A stretch of DNA of 64,000 nt from Paenibacillus arenilitoris (lineage in GTDB: Bacteria > Bacillota > Bacilli > Paenibacillales > Paenibacillaceae): the NCBI RefSeq assembly GCF_014705655.1, contig NZ_JACXIY010000017.1:62001-126000 (forward strand), read 5' to 3'. Below are positions 7,445-16,253 of the stretch, piece by piece. Below the pieces are notes generated by a model. It was not told the DNA's origin, did no database searches, and saw only the letters and a list, made by a program, of their open reading frames with translations. The first letter of the stretch is position 1. Each line of letters begins with the position of its first letter. Position numbers and translations under genes: made by a program.

Positions 7445-8443
7445 ATGCTTAACGTCGCAATGATCAGCAAATGGCATGTTCATGCCGATGGGTACGCGAA
7501 GCACCTGCAATCGCTCGGGAATGTCAAGATTACGTCCGTTTGGGATGAAGTCGCGGACAGGGGACGCGACTGGGCGGATCAGCTCGGAGCCGACTTTGAA
7601 GCCGACCTCGACGCGCTATTGCGCAGGGAGGACGTCGACGGGGTCGTCGTCGACGCTCCCACGAGCATGCACGCGGACGTGATGGTCGCCGCGGCCGAAG
7701 CGGGGAAGCACATCTTCACGGAGAAAGCGATGGCGCTCACGGTGTCGGAGTGCGACCGGATTTCGACAGCCGTTCGGAAGGCCGGCGTCAAATTTTGCAT
7801 TTCGTTCCCCGCCCGCACGAGACCGCATCATCTGCTCGCGAAGCAGCTCATGGACGATGGGCTGCTCGGGGCGATCACGCTGCTGCGCATCCGCAACGGC
7901 CACGACGGCGCGTTAAACAACTGGCTGCCCGAATACTGGTACGACGAGAAGCTGGCGGGCGGCGGAGCGATGATGGATCTCGGGTGCCACCCGATGTATT
8001 TGGCCAGCTGGCTGCTCGGGCAGCCGAAGCGCATCACGTCGATGTTTAGCCATTTTACGGGGCGGGCCGTCGAGGATAACGCGCAATGCTCGATCGAATT
8101 CGCAGGCAACGCGGTCGCGCTTCTCGAAACGAGCCTCGTCACGTACCAGACGCCGCCGGCGTTCGAGCTGTACGGCACGGAAGGAACGCTGATCGTCTCC
8201 GGCGATCAAGCCCGCTTCGCGTCGAAGCGGACGGATTCGCCGCTGCAGGGCTGGATCTCGCCCCGCCAGCTCCCGAAGGAGCAGCCGCTGCCGCTTACGC
8301 AGTGGGTGAACGGCATTCTGAACGACGGGCCGATGCCGTTCGGCCTCGAGGACGGAACGAAGCTGACGGAATTGCTGGAGACGGCCTATATTGCCCACCG
8401 CGAGAAGCGGACGGTCGATTTCAAGCAGTCGGGAGGGAACTAG
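7445..8443 (+). CDS. Gfo/Idh/MocA family oxidoreductase (EKA variant)
   Basis: A 332-residue NAD(P)-dependent dehydrogenase. The N-terminal Rossmann domain starts MLNVAMISKWHVHADGY, lacking the usual GxGxxG glycine pattern. The normally conserved EKP motif reads EKAMA (about residues 97-101), keeping the catalytic lysine but losing the proline. The C-terminal domain has the GGGAMMDLGCHPMYLASWLLG segment bearing the active-site histidine. The atypical dinucleotide motif makes the cofactor less certain. Start ATG 7445 has GGGAGG about 10 bp upstream; the much longer in-frame reading from 7136 overlaps the PhyH gene and is discarded. Confidence 0.87.
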   Translation: MLNVAMISKWHVHADGYAKHLQSLGNVKITSVWDEVADRGRDWADQLGADFEADLDALLRREDVDGVVVDAPTSMHADVMVAAAEAGKHIFTEKAMALTVSECDRISTAVRKAGVKFCISFPARTRPHHLLAKQLMDDGLLGAITLLRIRNGHDGALNNWLPEYWYDEKLAGGGAMMDLGCHPMYLASWLLGQPKRITSMFSHFTGRAVEDNAQCSIEFAGNAVALLETSLVTYQTPPAFELYGTEGTLIVSGDQARFASKRTDSPLQGWISPRQLPKEQPLPLTQWVNGILNDGPMPFGLEDGTKLTELLETAYIAHREKRTVDFKQSGGN

Positions 8444-8446
8444 GCG

Positions 8447-9520
8447 ATGCGAACGGTGAAAGTCGGAATCATCGGCTGCGGCATGATCGCGGGCGGCAAG
8501 CATATGCCTAGCCTCGCCAAGGTGGGCAACGTGGAGATGGTCGCCTTCTGCGATCTCATCGTGGAGAGGGCGGACGAGGCGGCCGCCAAGTACGGGGTGC
8601 CGGACGCGAAAGTATTCACGGATTACAAGCAGCTTCTTGCGATGGAGGATATCGAAGTCGTCCACGTGCTAACGCCGAACGTATCCCACGCGGTCATCTC
8701 TATCGACGCGATGGAGGCAGGCAAGCATGTCATGTGCGAGAAGCCGATGGCCAAGACCGGCGCCGAAGCGAAGGCGATGTACGAGGCGCACGCAAGGACG
8801 GGGAAGAAGCTGTCGATCGGTTACCAGAACCGAAGCAAGGCGCAGTCGCAGCTGCTCAAAAAAATGATCGAAAACGGCGAGCTCGGCGACATTTATTACG
8901 CCAAAGCGGTCGCGGCGAGACGAAGGGGCGTTCCGACATGGGGCGTATTCCTGGATAAGGAGAAGCAGGGCGGAGGCCCCATGATCGATATCGGCACCCA
9001 TTCGCTCGACCTGATTCTTTGGCTGATGAACAACTACGAGCCGGAGAGCGTCGTCGGCAGCGTGTTTCACAAGCTGAAGCATACGGAGAATGCGGCCAAC
9101 GAATGGGGCTCGTGGGATCCGAAGACGTTCGAAGTCGAGGACTCCGCCTTCGGATACGTGAAGTTCAAGAACGGCGCCGTCGTGTCGATCGAGACGAGCT
9201 GGGCGCTCAATATCGCGAAGCCAGAAGGCTCGTACTTGTGCGGCACGAAGGGCGGCGCCGATTTCAACGGCGGCCTGCGCATTAACGGCGAGCGGGACGG
9301 CAGCTTGTTTCTGAACGTGATCGACGTGGACCCGAACGCGAGAGAGCTGTTCCGCGGGGAGAGCATGACCGATTTCGATTATGAAGCGAAGCAATGGATC
9401 CACTGTATCGTGAACGATACCGAGCCGCTCGTGAAGCCGGAGGAGGCGATGGTCGTATCGGCGATACTGGAGGCCGTCTACATTTCCGCCGAAACCGGGA
9501 AGCCGGTCTACTTCGATTAA
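8447..9520 (+). CDS. Gfo/Idh/MocA family oxidoreductase
   Basis: A 357-residue dehydrogenase with canonical motifs: VGIIGCGMIAGGKHM (NAD-binding), CEKPMAKT (EKP), and GGGPMIDIGTHSLDLILWLMNN in the C-terminal domain with the catalytic D..TH arrangement. It starts 4 bp after the preceding stop codon, with GGGAGGG upstream, so it is translationally linked to the preceding Gfo/Idh gene. Members oxidise inositols, sugars or sugar amines. Two non-identical Gfo/Idh enzymes with a PhyH oxygenase suggest sequential oxidation in one pathway, but the substrate cannot be read from sequence. Confidence 0.93.
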   Translation: MRTVKVGIIGCGMIAGGKHMPSLAKVGNVEMVAFCDLIVERADEAAAKYGVPDAKVFTDYKQLLAMEDIEVVHVLTPNVSHAVISIDAMEAGKHVMCEKPMAKTGAEAKAMYEAHARTGKKLSIGYQNRSKAQSQLLKKMIENGELGDIYYAKAVAARRRGVPTWGVFLDKEKQGGGPMIDIGTHSLDLILWLMNNYEPESVVGSVFHKLKHTENAANEWGSWDPKTFEVEDSAFGYVKFKNGAVVSIETSWALNIAKPEGSYLCGTKGGADFNGGLRINGERDGSLFLNVIDVDPNARELFRGESMTDFDYEAKQWIHCIVNDTEPLVKPEEAMVVSAILEAVYISAETGKPVYFD

Positions 9521-9545
9521 TCCCGATATTGCGGCATGCCCGAAG

Positions 9546-9581
9546 GGACGGACGATTCCACTCGTCCGTCCTTTCCTTTTT
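9546..9581 (+). terminator. Terminator of the PhyH-Gfo/Idh operon
   Basis: A 10-bp GC-rich stem GGACGGACGA/TCGTCCGTCC (9546-9555, 9562-9571) followed by TTTCCTTTTT. Confidence 0.92.
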
Positions 9582-9585
9582 ACGC

Positions 9586-9614
9586 TTGCATTATGGATAT
9601 CGTTTATCTATAAT
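9586..9614 (+). promoter_or_regulatory. Promoter of the rrf2 gene with overlapping palindromic operator
   Basis: TTGCAT (9586-9591), 17-bp spacer, TATAAT (9609-9614). Within it 9591-9613 reads TTATGGAT-N7-ATCTATAA, an imperfect palindrome filling the spacer and most of the -10 box, which is a repressor position. The same 8-7-8 motif occurs at 10165-10187 and, perfectly, at 52056-52078, so it is a good candidate for the Rrf2 binding site. Confidence 0.75.
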
Positions 9615-9656
9615 GAAGGCGAGAAGCGTTTAACCGAGCAGGAAGGAGAAGCCGCC

Positions 9657-10148
9657 ATGCAATTTTCCAAAAGCACGGGCTACGCGCTGCACGCGCTCAT
9701 TCATCTGGCGCATGCGGAGCGCGGCCAGAACGTAGGGATCCGGGATTTGTCGTCGATGCTCGGCGTTTCGGAAAGCTACTTGTCCAAGATCATGTCCAAG
9801 CTGCGGCAGGACGGCGTCGTTCGCGCCGTAACGGGAGTGAACGGCGGCTACGAGCTTGCGCGCCCGGCCGCTCAAATTACGTTTCTGGAAGTGATCCAGG
9901 TAGTCGAAGGCCGGCAAAATTTGTTCGAATGCTTCAACGCAAACGCGGAGCGCCACCGGTTGTTTTTTGAAGCGGAAGAATCGGACGAGGACATTCCCGA
10001 ACATCGGGGCGGCAGCGAATGCTTGGTCAAGAAAGTGATGGACGGGGCCGAGAAGCAAATGTACGACTATTTGCGGGAGCATACGATTCAATGGGTGATG
10101 GATGCATCCTCGTTCGACGCCGATTGCGCGGCAACCAAGAAGCGATGA
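9657..10148 (+). CDS. Rrf2 family transcriptional regulator
   Basis: A 163-residue dimeric winged-helix regulator. The start MQFSKSTGYALHALIHLAHAE, HTH segment IRDLSSMLGVSESYLSKIMSKL and wing GVNGGYELARPAAQITFLEVI are family signatures. Cysteines are at FECF (about 92), SECL (about 122) and DADC (about 157); they are not in the close triad of IscR/NsrR-type Fe-S members, so a simple thiol switch or small-molecule sensing is more likely. Its own promoter and the leader of the adjacent flavoprotein carry a shared palindrome, implying autoregulation and control of the next gene. Start supported by GAAGGAG 8 bp upstream. Confidence 0.92.
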   Translation: MQFSKSTGYALHALIHLAHAERGQNVGIRDLSSMLGVSESYLSKIMSKLRQDGVVRAVTGVNGGYELARPAAQITFLEVIQVVEGRQNLFECFNANAERHRLFFEAEESDEDIPEHRGGSECLVKKVMDGAEKQMYDYLREHTIQWVMDASSFDADCAATKKR

Positions 10149-10164
10149 GCTTCTTTTGCACATA

Positions 10165-10187
10165 TTATGGATATTAAAGATCCAGGA
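10165..10187 (+). promoter_or_regulatory. Predicted Rrf2 operator before the flavoprotein gene
   Basis: TTATGGAT-N7-ATCCAGGA matches 6 of 8 positions in the right arm of the perfect site at 52056. The right arm merges with the ribosome binding site AGGAGGA, so binding could also interfere with expression at the start of the gene. Confidence 0.6.
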
Positions 10188-10198
10188 GGATGATAGAA

Positions 10199-11122
10199 AT
10201 GGAAAAACGATTTGATGCGGCGATTATCGGAGGCGGACCGGCAGGCCTGAATGCGGCGCTCGTGCTCGGCAGGGCGAGGAAAAGCGTCGTTGTGATCGAC
10301 GAAGGGCGCCCCCGCAACCGGGTTACCCGCGAGACGCACGGCTTTCTCACAAGAGACGGCATAAGCCCGGGCGAATTCCGTCAAATCGCCAAGGAACAGA
10401 TCATGGCTTATCCTTCGGTGGAATTTGCGGAAGATACGGTCGTGGCGGTAACGGGCGGCGACGGCGATTTCCGGCTGACGACCGCGCAGGGGAGGAGCTA
10501 TCGCAGCAAAAAGCTGCTCTTCGCGGCAGGGATGAAGGATGAGCCGCTTGCCATTAACGGATTAACCGAGGTATACGGCAAAAGCGCCTTCGTATGTCCG
10601 TATTGCGACGGTTGGGAATTGCGGGATCAGACGCTCGTGCTGATCGTGAACGGAGCCAAGGCGATGCACCTGGCGAAGACGATTGCCGGTTGGACCGAGC
10701 GCTACACGATCTGCACGAACGGACCGGACGAGCTTACGGGCGAACAGCGCGAGGAGCTGGCGCGGCATAACGTTCCCGTCTTCGAGTCGCCGATCGCGCG
10801 AATCGAATCGGACGAAGGGATCGTGCGGCAGGTCGTGCTCGAGGACGGATCGGTCATTCCGTGCCGGGGCATCTTCTTCGCGCCGCGGCTCGTTCCCGGC
10901 TCGGATCTTCCGGAGGCTTTGGGCTGCAGGACAACGGAGGCGGGCGCCGTCGTCATTGACGACTTAGGCAAGACGAACGTGCCGGGCGTATTCGGCGCAG
11001 GCGACTCGGCATCGCAAAAGTACCAGGCGATTGCGGCCGCCGCCATGGGGGCGATGGCCGGCGCGGGCATCAACAGCGAGCTTCTGGAGGAAGCTTGGAG
11101 CAGCCAAACCGGGGAATCGTGA
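10199..11122 (+). CDS. NAD(P)/FAD-dependent oxidoreductase, thioredoxin-reductase-like
   Basis: A 307-residue flavoprotein of the low-molecular-weight thioredoxin reductase fold. FAD-binding GGGPAGLNAALVLGRA lies near the N-terminus, the redox pair CPYCDGWE (CxxC) in the middle, and the second FAD motif NVPGVFGAGDSA near the C-terminus. The CPYCDG form and RARKSVVVIDEG are typical of the short TrxR-like proteins beside Rrf2 or other redox regulators. It probably reduces a small thiol or disulfide partner in the cytosol; no thioredoxin gene is adjacent. Start 10199 is preferred over 10190, which lies inside the ribosome binding site. Confidence 0.88.
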   Translation: MEKRFDAAIIGGGPAGLNAALVLGRARKSVVVIDEGRPRNRVTRETHGFLTRDGISPGEFRQIAKEQIMAYPSVEFAEDTVVAVTGGDGDFRLTTAQGRSYRSKKLLFAAGMKDEPLAINGLTEVYGKSAFVCPYCDGWELRDQTLVLIVNGAKAMHLAKTIAGWTERYTICTNGPDELTGEQREELARHNVPVFESPIARIESDEGIVRQVVLEDGSVIPCRGIFFAPRLVPGSDLPEALGCRTTEAGAVVIDDLGKTNVPGVFGAGDSASQKYQAIAAAAMGAMAGAGINSELLEEAWSSQTGES

Positions 11123-11210
11123 CTTAGCGGCGGGATGAAGGCAGGAATCGGCCCTCGCGACCGTGAATTAGGAAGAGCGAAGCCAAATTCCGGTTGGAGG
11201 GATGAACCGT

Positions 11211-12230
11211 ATGAACGTTTACAACGAAGCATCGGACGCTCGGAATCCGCGCGCCGGCCACAAGCTGGCCGATATTCCCGCCCATGATCCGTTCGTCGCG
11301 GCCGATGCGGCCTCGGGCACCTATTATTTATATACTGCGGCCAGCCCACGGCTGACCGGCCTGGACCGGTACGGCGTGCTCGCCTACAAGAGCCGCGATC
11401 TGGCCAATTGGGAAGGACCCCTTGTCGTATTCCGCGTCCCGGACGGCGTCTGGGCGAACCCGCGGCACGGCGCTTGGGCGCCCGAGGTGCATGCTTACCG
11501 CGGACGCTATTACTTGTTCGTCACGCTGCACAACAACGACAGGCCGCTCGAAGGGGAGGCGCACGGCGGCTACAAGCTCCACTGGCGCGGAACGGCGATC
11601 GCCGTCTCGGATTCGCTCGAAGGCCCGTTCGAGCTGATCCGGCCGGACGAGCCGGTCGCGCCCGCGCGGCTTATGACGCTCGACGGCACGCTGCATATCG
11701 ACGAGGAGGGCAGCCCGTGGATGGTGTATTGCCACGAATGGGTCCAGACCGCCGACGGGACGATCGAAGCCGTCCGTCTGAAGGAGGATCTGTCCGGGAG
11801 CGCCTCGGAGCCGATTCATCTGTTCAACGGCTCCGAGGCGCCGTGGGACAACGGGGAGCATCCTGCCGGCAGCGCAGGTTCGATGTACGTGACGGACGGG
11901 TGCCAGCTATACCGCACCGGCGGCGGCAGTCTGATTATGCTCTGGTCCAGCTACGACAAAGGAAGCTACGTGCAGACGATCGCCCGTTCCGTATCCGGCT
12001 CGCTCCAAGGACCTTGGGAACAGCTGGAGCCGCTCGTGCGCGGCGACAGCGGACATGGCATGCTGTTCCGTACGTTCGAAGGAAACTGGATGCTCATCCT
12101 GCATTCCCCGTTCCGCATGCCCGACTCCAGGTGCAGGCTGTTTGACGTGACCGATACCGGCGATTCGTTCATCGTCAGCGCGGCCAGGCCGGATTTGGAC
12201 GGAAGCCGGATTGAAGGCCATCCGGCCTAA
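11211..12230 (+). CDS. Glycoside hydrolase family 43 protein
   Basis: A 339-residue five-bladed beta-propeller glycosidase without signal peptide, so probably cytosolic. Visible motifs are HDPFVAADAASGTYYLY (catalytic base Asp region), GAWAPEVHAYRGRYYLFVTL, LDGTLHIDEEGSPWMVYCHEW (pKa-modulating Asp and catalytic region). GH43 enzymes act on arabinans, xylans or galactans; the intracellular form suggests imported oligosaccharides. ATG 11211 has GGAGGG 9 bp upstream; the ATG at 11202 directly abuts that site. It lies alone, downstream of the flavoprotein and upstream of the isomerase. Confidence 0.9.
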   Translation: MNVYNEASDARNPRAGHKLADIPAHDPFVAADAASGTYYLYTAASPRLTGLDRYGVLAYKSRDLANWEGPLVVFRVPDGVWANPRHGAWAPEVHAYRGRYYLFVTLHNNDRPLEGEAHGGYKLHWRGTAIAVSDSLEGPFELIRPDEPVAPARLMTLDGTLHIDEEGSPWMVYCHEWVQTADGTIEAVRLKEDLSGSASEPIHLFNGSEAPWDNGEHPAGSAGSMYVTDGCQLYRTGGGSLIMLWSSYDKGSYVQTIARSVSGSLQGPWEQLEPLVRGDSGHGMLFRTFEGNWMLILHSPFRMPDSRCRLFDVTDTGDSFIVSAARPDLDGSRIEGHPA

Positions 12231-12356
12231 GCGTTTGACCGTTCTCCCGTTTCGGGGAAATAGGACTTCCGGCCGCGACATATAGTCTATCGTACGAAGA
12301 AAAGTACGGGGGCGAGCGGCCTTCCGTCTAATCGCTTTCTGAACGGGGGAGACCAT

Positions 12357-13124
12357 ATGCGATTTTCGGTTGTACTTGACGCGGTTTATGCAGGGAAGAA
12401 CGTTTATGAAAGCATGCTTGAGGTGAAAAAGCTCGGCTTTCATGCCGTCGAGTTTTTCGGCTGGGCGGATCACGACCTGCAAGCCTTCGCCTCGGTCAAA
12501 AACGCGCTTGGCCTTCAGGTCGCCGCAATATTGGCAAAGCCGGTCAGCATGACGCATACCGCACAGAGGCCGGCTCTCGTTGGAAGCGTCAAGCAGGCGA
12601 TTTCCGCCGCCAGGCAGCTCGGCTGCCATCGGATCATCATGCTGACCGGCCCGCTCGAGGATGAGGGCCGGGGGAACGCGCACGAGCAAATCGTGATTGG
12701 ATTAAAGACGGTCGAGCCGCTGCTGAGGGAAGCGAACGTGATGGCGGTGCTTGAACCGCTGAATACGCTAGTCGATCATCCGGGCTACTATTTGAACCAA
12801 TCCGAAGAAGCCTTCCGGATCGTCGATGAAGTAGACAGCCCCTATGTCAAAGTTCTGTACGACATTTATCACATGCAGATCATGGAAGGCAATATTATCG
12901 CCACGATCAAGGAAAATATCGCGCGCATCGGACATTTCCACATGGCCGGCGTGCCCGGTAGGCATGAACCGTATACCGGGGAACTGTATTACATCACCAT
13001 TCTGAAAGCGATCGAGGATACCGGTTACAGGGGATTCGTCGGACTTGAATACAAGCCGGCCGAGGAAGCCGCGGCCGGCTTGGCGAAGTTTCGCGATTGG
13101 GTGAGAGCCGCGTCGCTCTATTAA
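12357..13124 (+). CDS. Hydroxypyruvate isomerase-like TIM-barrel protein
   Basis: A 255-residue AP-endonuclease-2-fold TIM barrel. LEPLN (metal-ligand Glu), LYDIYHMQIMEGN and GHFHMAGVPGRHEP match the Hyi/OtnI branch, which isomerises hydroxypyruvate and tartronate semialdehyde or related sugar acids; the last Glu ligand is in GLEYKP. GGGGGAG precedes the start. Its stop codon overlaps that of the convergent GMC gene within a shared TTAA (13121-13124), so there is no terminator between them. The physiological substrate is unresolved. Confidence 0.88.
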   Translation: MRFSVVLDAVYAGKNVYESMLEVKKLGFHAVEFFGWADHDLQAFASVKNALGLQVAAILAKPVSMTHTAQRPALVGSVKQAISAARQLGCHRIIMLTGPLEDEGRGNAHEQIVIGLKTVEPLLREANVMAVLEPLNTLVDHPGYYLNQSEEAFRIVDEVDSPYVKVLYDIYHMQIMEGNIIATIKENIARIGHFHMAGVPGRHEPYTGELYYITILKAIEDTGYRGFVGLEYKPAEEAAAGLAKFRDWVRAASLY

Positions 13125-14569
13125 GCCTGCAGCCGGTGACGGACGATATGATCGGCCGTCCGGAGCGCAAGCGCTACGGTCGTAAGCGTCGGATTGGCCG
13201 TGCCGCTGGTCGGTATGACGCTGTTATCCGCAACGAACAAGCCTTCAACCCCGTGGATCCGGCCATATGGATTCGTAGCCGACGTTTGCGGATCGACGCC
13301 CATCCGGCATGTGCCGATTTCGTGGTTTTCCAATCCCGGATCGAGCAAATAGGCATCCGGCCGATCGGTCTCGGCGACGAGGGCAATGCCCGCCGCGGCT
13401 GCCGCATCCCGCACGCCTTGCAGCAAGAGATCGATAACCGCCTGGTCCTTCTCGCTGTAGGCGAACCGAATCTTCAGCTTCGGCACGCCGTCCTCGTCGA
13501 TGTCGGCCGGATCCAGCTCGATGCGGTTATCGCGGCGGCTCTCCACCCGGCCCGAACCGTAAAAGGCGACTCCCCATTCCGGCTGCAGCGGCTGGATTCG
13601 CTTCTGGACCTTGAAGTATCCGTCCGGCCCCGCAATCTGAATCTGGTAAGGCCTGTCTTCCCGCGGCGGAATGATGATATGAAGCGGTCCGAACACTTCG
13701 GGGAACTCCTCCCTACGGACGATGCCGAATCCCATGACGCGGGAATGATTCGTCAAGTATCGGCCGATGGCGGCTCCTTCGATGCCGGACTGAAGCAAGA
13801 TTTGCGGCGAACCGAAGGTGCTTGCAGCCAAAACCACGTTTTTGGCCTTTATGAACGCGTTCCGCCCGTCCGGCGTCCGGACGCAAACGCCGACCGTTCG
13901 GCCCTTCTCCGTAACCGCTTCGGTTACCCGCGAATGGACTGCCAAATCGAAGGGAGCGTTCAACGCCTCCGCCAGCCATACGATCGAGCTGAAGAACGGA
14001 TTCGAGTTCACGACTCCGAATTTGGTCGGCTCCACGTTGATGGCGAGCGGGGCATCGATGGCATCGGGATACCCGCTTCCCTGAAGCCGCTTCAATACGA
14101 TGTCCTCCAGGCTGGACCCTCGCGTATACTCGGCCGAGACGGCCATGATTTTCTCCGCCAACCGGTAATAATCGTTCATTTCCCGCAAAGGAACCGGCCA
14201 GCCGGCGAGATCGGACAGGCTCATCCTCGGAGCCGCCAAGCCCCAAAACAACGTTCTTCCCCCGATCGCGTAGATTTGCGGGGACAGGAAGTCCGGAGGC
14301 ATGGAGGCGGCATCGAGGAACATCGAATCCGCCAATGCGTCGGACATCGTTGCGATATTCCAAACATGGGTCGGCAGCAGCAATCCGCCTCTTTCGAGAA
14401 CGCCGATCTTTTTCCCGCTTCCCCCAAGCCGCTCGAGCAGCCGCCACAGCATGGCACCGCCACCCGCGCCGGTGCCGACGACGAGCACGTCGTATTCCTT
14501 GTCGGCCATGTCCTCAAGGGATGCGAGCGGTAGCCATTGCGCAGTTCGGCTTGCCGAATCATTTCGCAT
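13121..14569 (-). CDS. GMC family FAD-dependent oxidoreductase
   Basis: A 482-residue glucose-methanol-choline oxidoreductase. FAD-binding VLVVGTGAGGGAMLWRL lies at residues 28-45, and the C-terminal half has GLENHEIGTCRMG and NPYGRIHGVEGLFVADNSVIPTSGTANPTLT, with the catalytic His (ENHE) and the Asn of SGTANP. No signal peptide is apparent. ATG at 14569 is preceded by GGAGGTGAG; longer in-frame starts to 14800 overlap the divergent LigD gene. Substrates of this branch are sugars or cyclitols, fitting the GH43/isomerase surroundings. A second, longer GMC gene lies at 54997. Confidence 0.92.
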   Translation of the reverse strand: MRNDSASRTAQWLPLASLEDMADKEYDVLVVGTGAGGGAMLWRLLERLGGSGKKIGVLERGGLLLPTHVWNIATMSDALADSMFLDAASMPPDFLSPQIYAIGGRTLFWGLAAPRMSLSDLAGWPVPLREMNDYYRLAEKIMAVSAEYTRGSSLEDIVLKRLQGSGYPDAIDAPLAINVEPTKFGVVNSNPFFSSIVWLAEALNAPFDLAVHSRVTEAVTEKGRTVGVCVRTPDGRNAFIKAKNVVLAASTFGSPQILLQSGIEGAAIGRYLTNHSRVMGFGIVRREEFPEVFGPLHIIIPPREDRPYQIQIAGPDGYFKVQKRIQPLQPEWGVAFYGSGRVESRRDNRIELDPADIDEDGVPKLKIRFAYSEKDQAVIDLLLQGVRDAAAAAGIALVAETDRPDAYLLDPGLENHEIGTCRMGVDPQTSATNPYGRIHGVEGLFVADNSVIPTSGTANPTLTTVALALRTADHIVRHRLQA

Positions 14570-14744
14570 TTTTGCCGTCTCACCTCCAATCAGGATGGGC
14601 TGCCGCCGCATGCTCCGGGAATGAATTCGCATGCGCGCCACGACAAAATATATGTTTGCCGCAAAACCGGCATGACTCGGGATTTTCCCCGCCGGTTTGG
14701 ACAAACTAGGAAAAGCAGACTTGAGCGGGGTGGAGAAGAAGGTG

Positions 14745-15998
14745 ATGGAAGCGGATAAAAGCACGGCAGCATTATTAACGAAAAAGCCTGCGGCCTCCAA
14801 AGGTTTTTTCTTTCTGTTGGGTTATAGCCTGAACGACGAGAGCTTCATGGTCGGCGTACTGAAGGATAACGCGATTTTGCCGGTCGGTTCTTTCGCTACA
14901 GGCTTGAAGCGGGAAGAGGCCCGTTCCTTGCTGGAGACGATTCGAACGCATCAAGTCCGGTCGGACCGCACGGCCATCCGGGTCAATCCGGGCATTTGCG
15001 TCGAATTGTCGTTCGACGCGGCGGAGGGAGACCGATTGATCAATCCCGCGTTCCGGTCGTTCCAGTTCGGCATGGATTGGAAAGCGTGCACCTGGAACAA
15101 GCTGATCGTGGATCAGGCACCCGTGCGGCCTGAAGTGAAGCTGACGCATCCGGACAAAATCGTCTGGGACAATCCCCGCATCGATAAAGAGGGCTACGCC
15201 GCCTATCTCGTACAAATCGCGCCGCAAATGCTGCCATTCTTGAAAAACCGGGTGCTGACGACGATCCGTTACGTTCACGGCGTGCCCGGAGAAGCCTTTT
15301 ATCAAAAAAACTGCCCGGATTACGCTCCGGATTTTATCCAAACCGCGGTAGAGAGCGGGATCCGTTATATCGTGTGCAACGATTTGTCCACGCTGCTGTG
15401 GCTGGGGAACCAGCTCGCGATCGAATTCCATATTCCGTTTCAAACGGTCGGCGAGGAGAAGCCGCTCGAAATCGTCTTCGATCTCGATCCGCCCGGGCGG
15501 GAGCGCTTCCCGCTCGCGGTGAAGGCCGCGTCGGAGCTGCGGACCGTCTTCGAGCAATTCGGCATCCGAAGCTACCCGAAGCTGTCCGGCGGCAAAGGGC
15601 TTCAAATCCATATTCCGCTTTCCCGCAATACGTCCTTGACCTATGACGATACGAGAATTTTTACGGCTTTCATCGCGGACTATTTGGTCGAGCGGTTTCC
15701 GGACGATTTTACGACCGAACGGCTGAAAAAAAACCGCGGCGCGAGGCTGTACGTCGACTATATCCAGCACGCGGCCGGCAAAACGATCGTCTGCCCCTAC
15801 TCAGCGAGAGGGAACGCGGAGGCGACGGTCGCGGCCCCGTTATACTGGGACGAAGTAAACGCCCGGTTAAGACCCGATACCTATAACCTCCCTTTCGTCC
15901 TGAATCGCCTCGCGACGGGGGAAGAGCCGATGCGCGATTTTTTCGAACAGGAGAACAAAGCGTTAATTCCCCTTATCGCGCAGCTTAAACATAAATAA
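14745..15998 (+). CDS. LigD-type DNA repair polymerase with OB-fold domain, no ligase core
   Basis: A 417-residue protein of the LigD primase-polymerase family for non-homologous end joining. Residues about 20-125 resemble the OB-fold that normally ends the ATP-dependent ligase of LigD (GYSLNDESFMVGVL, VNPGICVELSFDA, NPAFRSFQFGMDW). Residues about 135-417 are the archaeo-eukaryotic primase-like polymerase: HPDKIVWD, TIRYVHGVPGEAFYQKN, catalytic FDLDPP and YPKLSGGKGLQIHIPL. The nucleotidyltransferase with its KxDG lysine is absent. Bacillus LigD is ligase-OB-polymerase, so this looks like a ligase-less form. No Ku gene is in the window. ATG 14745 has GGAG 9 bp upstream; a TTG at 14697 is possible. 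Confidence 0.85.
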   Translation: MEADKSTAALLTKKPAASKGFFFLLGYSLNDESFMVGVLKDNAILPVGSFATGLKREEARSLLETIRTHQVRSDRTAIRVNPGICVELSFDAAEGDRLINPAFRSFQFGMDWKACTWNKLIVDQAPVRPEVKLTHPDKIVWDNPRIDKEGYAAYLVQIAPQMLPFLKNRVLTTIRYVHGVPGEAFYQKNCPDYAPDFIQTAVESGIRYIVCNDLSTLLWLGNQLAIEFHIPFQTVGEEKPLEIVFDLDPPGRERFPLAVKAASELRTVFEQFGIRSYPKLSGGKGLQIHIPLSRNTSLTYDDTRIFTAFIADYLVERFPDDFTTERLKKNRGARLYVDYIQHAAGKTIVCPYSARGNAEATVAAPLYWDEVNARLRPDTYNLPFVLNRLATGEEPMRDFFEQENKALIPLIAQLKHK

Positions 15999-16253
15999 CG
16001 CGCCGAGCCGCCGCGATGATCGAGGCCGGCGTCCGGGAGCCTGCTGCCCGCGCAAGCTCCTTTTTGCCATGCCGTGGCGCGTTCGTCCGGTTGCCCGAAA
16101 ATGACACCCAAACGACACACGACGTACACGGCAATGCTCTATACTTCGATTTGCAACGACAAACGGAGGTGAAGCGGGCATGCGCGGCGGCTAGGCAGGA
16201 CGGCGATTTACGGGTAAGCTTACGTTAGATCGAGAGAAACGAAAACGGAGCGT

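Noticed and set aside
13097-14533. Long plus-strand frame of 478 codons
   Set aside because: It is antisense to the clear GMC oxidoreductase; the Arg-rich, motif-free sequence is a GC-rich codon shadow.
16180-16195. Strong ribosome binding site followed by a four-codon frame (MRGG)
   Set aside because: It is too short to count as a gene; it may be a relic of the decayed two-component operon leader.
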